A stretch of DNA of 64,000 nucleotides from assembly GCF_009738185.1 (NCBI RefSeq), contig NZ_CP046509.1:1553501-1617500 (forward strand), in the 5' to 3' direction. Below the pieces are notes generated by a model. That model ran no database searches and was not told where the DNA came from. It worked only from the letters and a program-made list of their open reading frames with translations. A program made the translations under genes and the position numbers. Of this stretch, positions 63,172-64,000 are shown in pieces (position 1 is the stretch's first letter; each line of letters starts with the position of its first letter). The DNA comes from Erwinia sorbitola. GTDB lineage: Bacteria > Pseudomonadota > Gammaproteobacteria > Enterobacterales > Enterobacteriaceae.

Positions 63172-64000
63172 ATGAAGATTTTATTAGTTGGCAATCATAC
63201 ATGTGGAAATCGTGGTGATGGCGCTATTTTACGCGGGATTATTGATTCGTTAAACCTGGCAAGGAACGATCTTGATATTGATGTTATTAGCCGTTATCCA
63301 ACCAGTTCTGGTTACCTGCTCCAGCAAGAGATTTTGCCTGATGCGCTCTTTTTGCAGACTAAAAAGGGCAAAAACAAGCTGTTTGATAAGATAAAACGCC
63401 GTCTGATGCCAAAAATCATGATGGCGCATATCGCTAATCGCGGCCTGTTTAAGCTGTTTCCGGTACCGCAGTATTTGCAGGAATTTAGCGACAACCTTAA
63501 GCAGTATGATGCGATTATCCAGGTCGGCGGCTCGTTCTTTGTTGATCTCTATGGTCCGTTGCAGTTTGAGCATTCGCTGTGCGCGCTGCTGGCAAAAAAA
63601 CCGATCCATATGATCGGTCACAGCGTCGGCCCGTTCCAGAAGCCGCGTTTTAATGAAATTGCTAATTTTGTCTTTGATCGCGTCGATAGCCTGGTACTGC
63701 GCGAAAGCGTCAGCCTGGAGATGATGAAACAGGGCGGCATTACCACTCGTAAAGTGGTCAAAGGCGCTGATACCGCCTTCCTGGTGCGTGCGCGTGAAGT
63801 GGCGGAACCGGGCCATAACCTGGTGCACTGGCAGCAGGTGATTGGTCAGCAGAAAACTATCGCCATAACCGTGCGTGAACTGGCGCCGTTCGACAAGCGT
63901 CTGGGCGTGACTCAGCAGCAGTATGAGGCCGCGTTTGGCCGTGTGATCAATGCGATGATTGAGCGCGGTTACCAGGTGGTGGCGTTCTCCACCTGTACTG
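63172..64000 (+). CDS. amsJ: Polysaccharide pyruvyl transferase AmsJ, cut off by the window end
   Basis: Adds pyruvate ketals to the repeat unit, giving acidic exopolysaccharide. About 276 residues of an expected 420 or so are in the window. The start MKILLVGNHTCGNRGDGAIL, the glycine-rich QVGGSFFVDLYGP and the MIGHSVGPFQKPRF segment are typical of the polysaccharide pyruvyl transferase family. The ATG at 63172 has TGGAG 8 bases upstream. A 197 bp gap separates it from amsF, with no gene in it. Confidence 0.93.
   Translation, partial: MKILLVGNHTCGNRGDGAILRGIIDSLNLARNDLDIDVISRYPTSSGYLLQQEILPDALFLQTKKGKNKLFDKIKRRLMPKIMMAHIANRGLFKLFPVPQYLQEFSDNLKQYDAIIQVGGSFFVDLYGPLQFEHSLCALLAKKPIHMIGHSVGPFQKPRFNEIANFVFDRVDSLVLRESVSLEMMKQGGITTRKVVKGADTAFLVRAREVAEPGHNLVHWQQVIGQQKTIAITVRELAPFDKRLGVTQQQYEAAFGRVINAMIERGYQVVAFSTCT

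Overview
The window looks like chromosomal DNA of a plant-associated enterobacterium of the Erwinia/Pantoea group (Erwiniaceae). Three things point there. The gene order from cdd through metG-mrp, thiMD, fbaB, yegS, yegQ, mdtABCD-baeSR, yegD, dgcE, udk, dcd, asmA and yegH matches the E. coli K-12 order from memory, read in reverse. The right end carries an amylovoran/stewartan-type exopolysaccharide operon (amsGHIABC, two glycosyltransferases, amsF, amsJ) whose products have the lengths known for Erwinia amylovora. ERIC elements and GTAG-headed REP palindromes sit in many gaps. I cannot name the species.

Layout. 1-8.9 kb: cdd (cut by the window start), yohJK, metG and mrp, then a TRIC-type channel protein, a GNAT acetyltransferase, wrbA and an azlCD exporter pair. 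8.9-14.3 kb: the divergent XRE-cupin regulator of azlCD, then a roughly 3 kb AT-rich insertion flanked by two near-identical copies of the TPP riboswitch of thiMD. The insertion holds an integrase remnant and a PAAR-domain toxin with a two-helix membrane immunity candidate. The right-hand riboswitch copy leads intact thiM-thiD. 14.4-21.5 kb: fbaB and a sugar-acid operon homologous to E. coli rspA-rspB-ydfJ-ydfI-rspR. 21.7-25.2 kb: a pair of unrecognised small genes, yegS and yegQ/trhP. 25.4-36.4 kb: the multidrug efflux and envelope-stress operon mdtABCD-baeSR, with tightly coupled start and stop codons. 36.6-50.4 kb: an aldo/keto reductase, a tandem REP array, yegD, a membrane protein with ankyrin-like repeats, the diguanylate cyclase dgcE, a PAP2 protein, udk, dcd, a triple ERIC array, asmA and yegH.

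50.4-64 kb: the exopolysaccharide operon. Its long leader carries a perfect palindromic RcsAB box and a JUMPstart/ops element, so control by Rcs and RfaH is expected. The genes follow the usual Wzy-dependent order: initiating transferase (amsG), export lipoprotein (amsH/wza), phosphatase (amsI/wzb), co-polymerase tyrosine kinase (amsA/wzc), an internal terminator-like attenuator, glycosyltransferases and polymerase (amsB, amsC and two more), a secreted phage-tailspike-like protein (amsF/wceF) and the start of the pyruvyl transferase amsJ.

The parts most worth a second look are the riboswitch-flanked island with its toxin/immunity pair, the tailspike-like AmsF, the tandem REP and ERIC arrays, and the overlapping small-gene pair at 21.7-22.3 kb.
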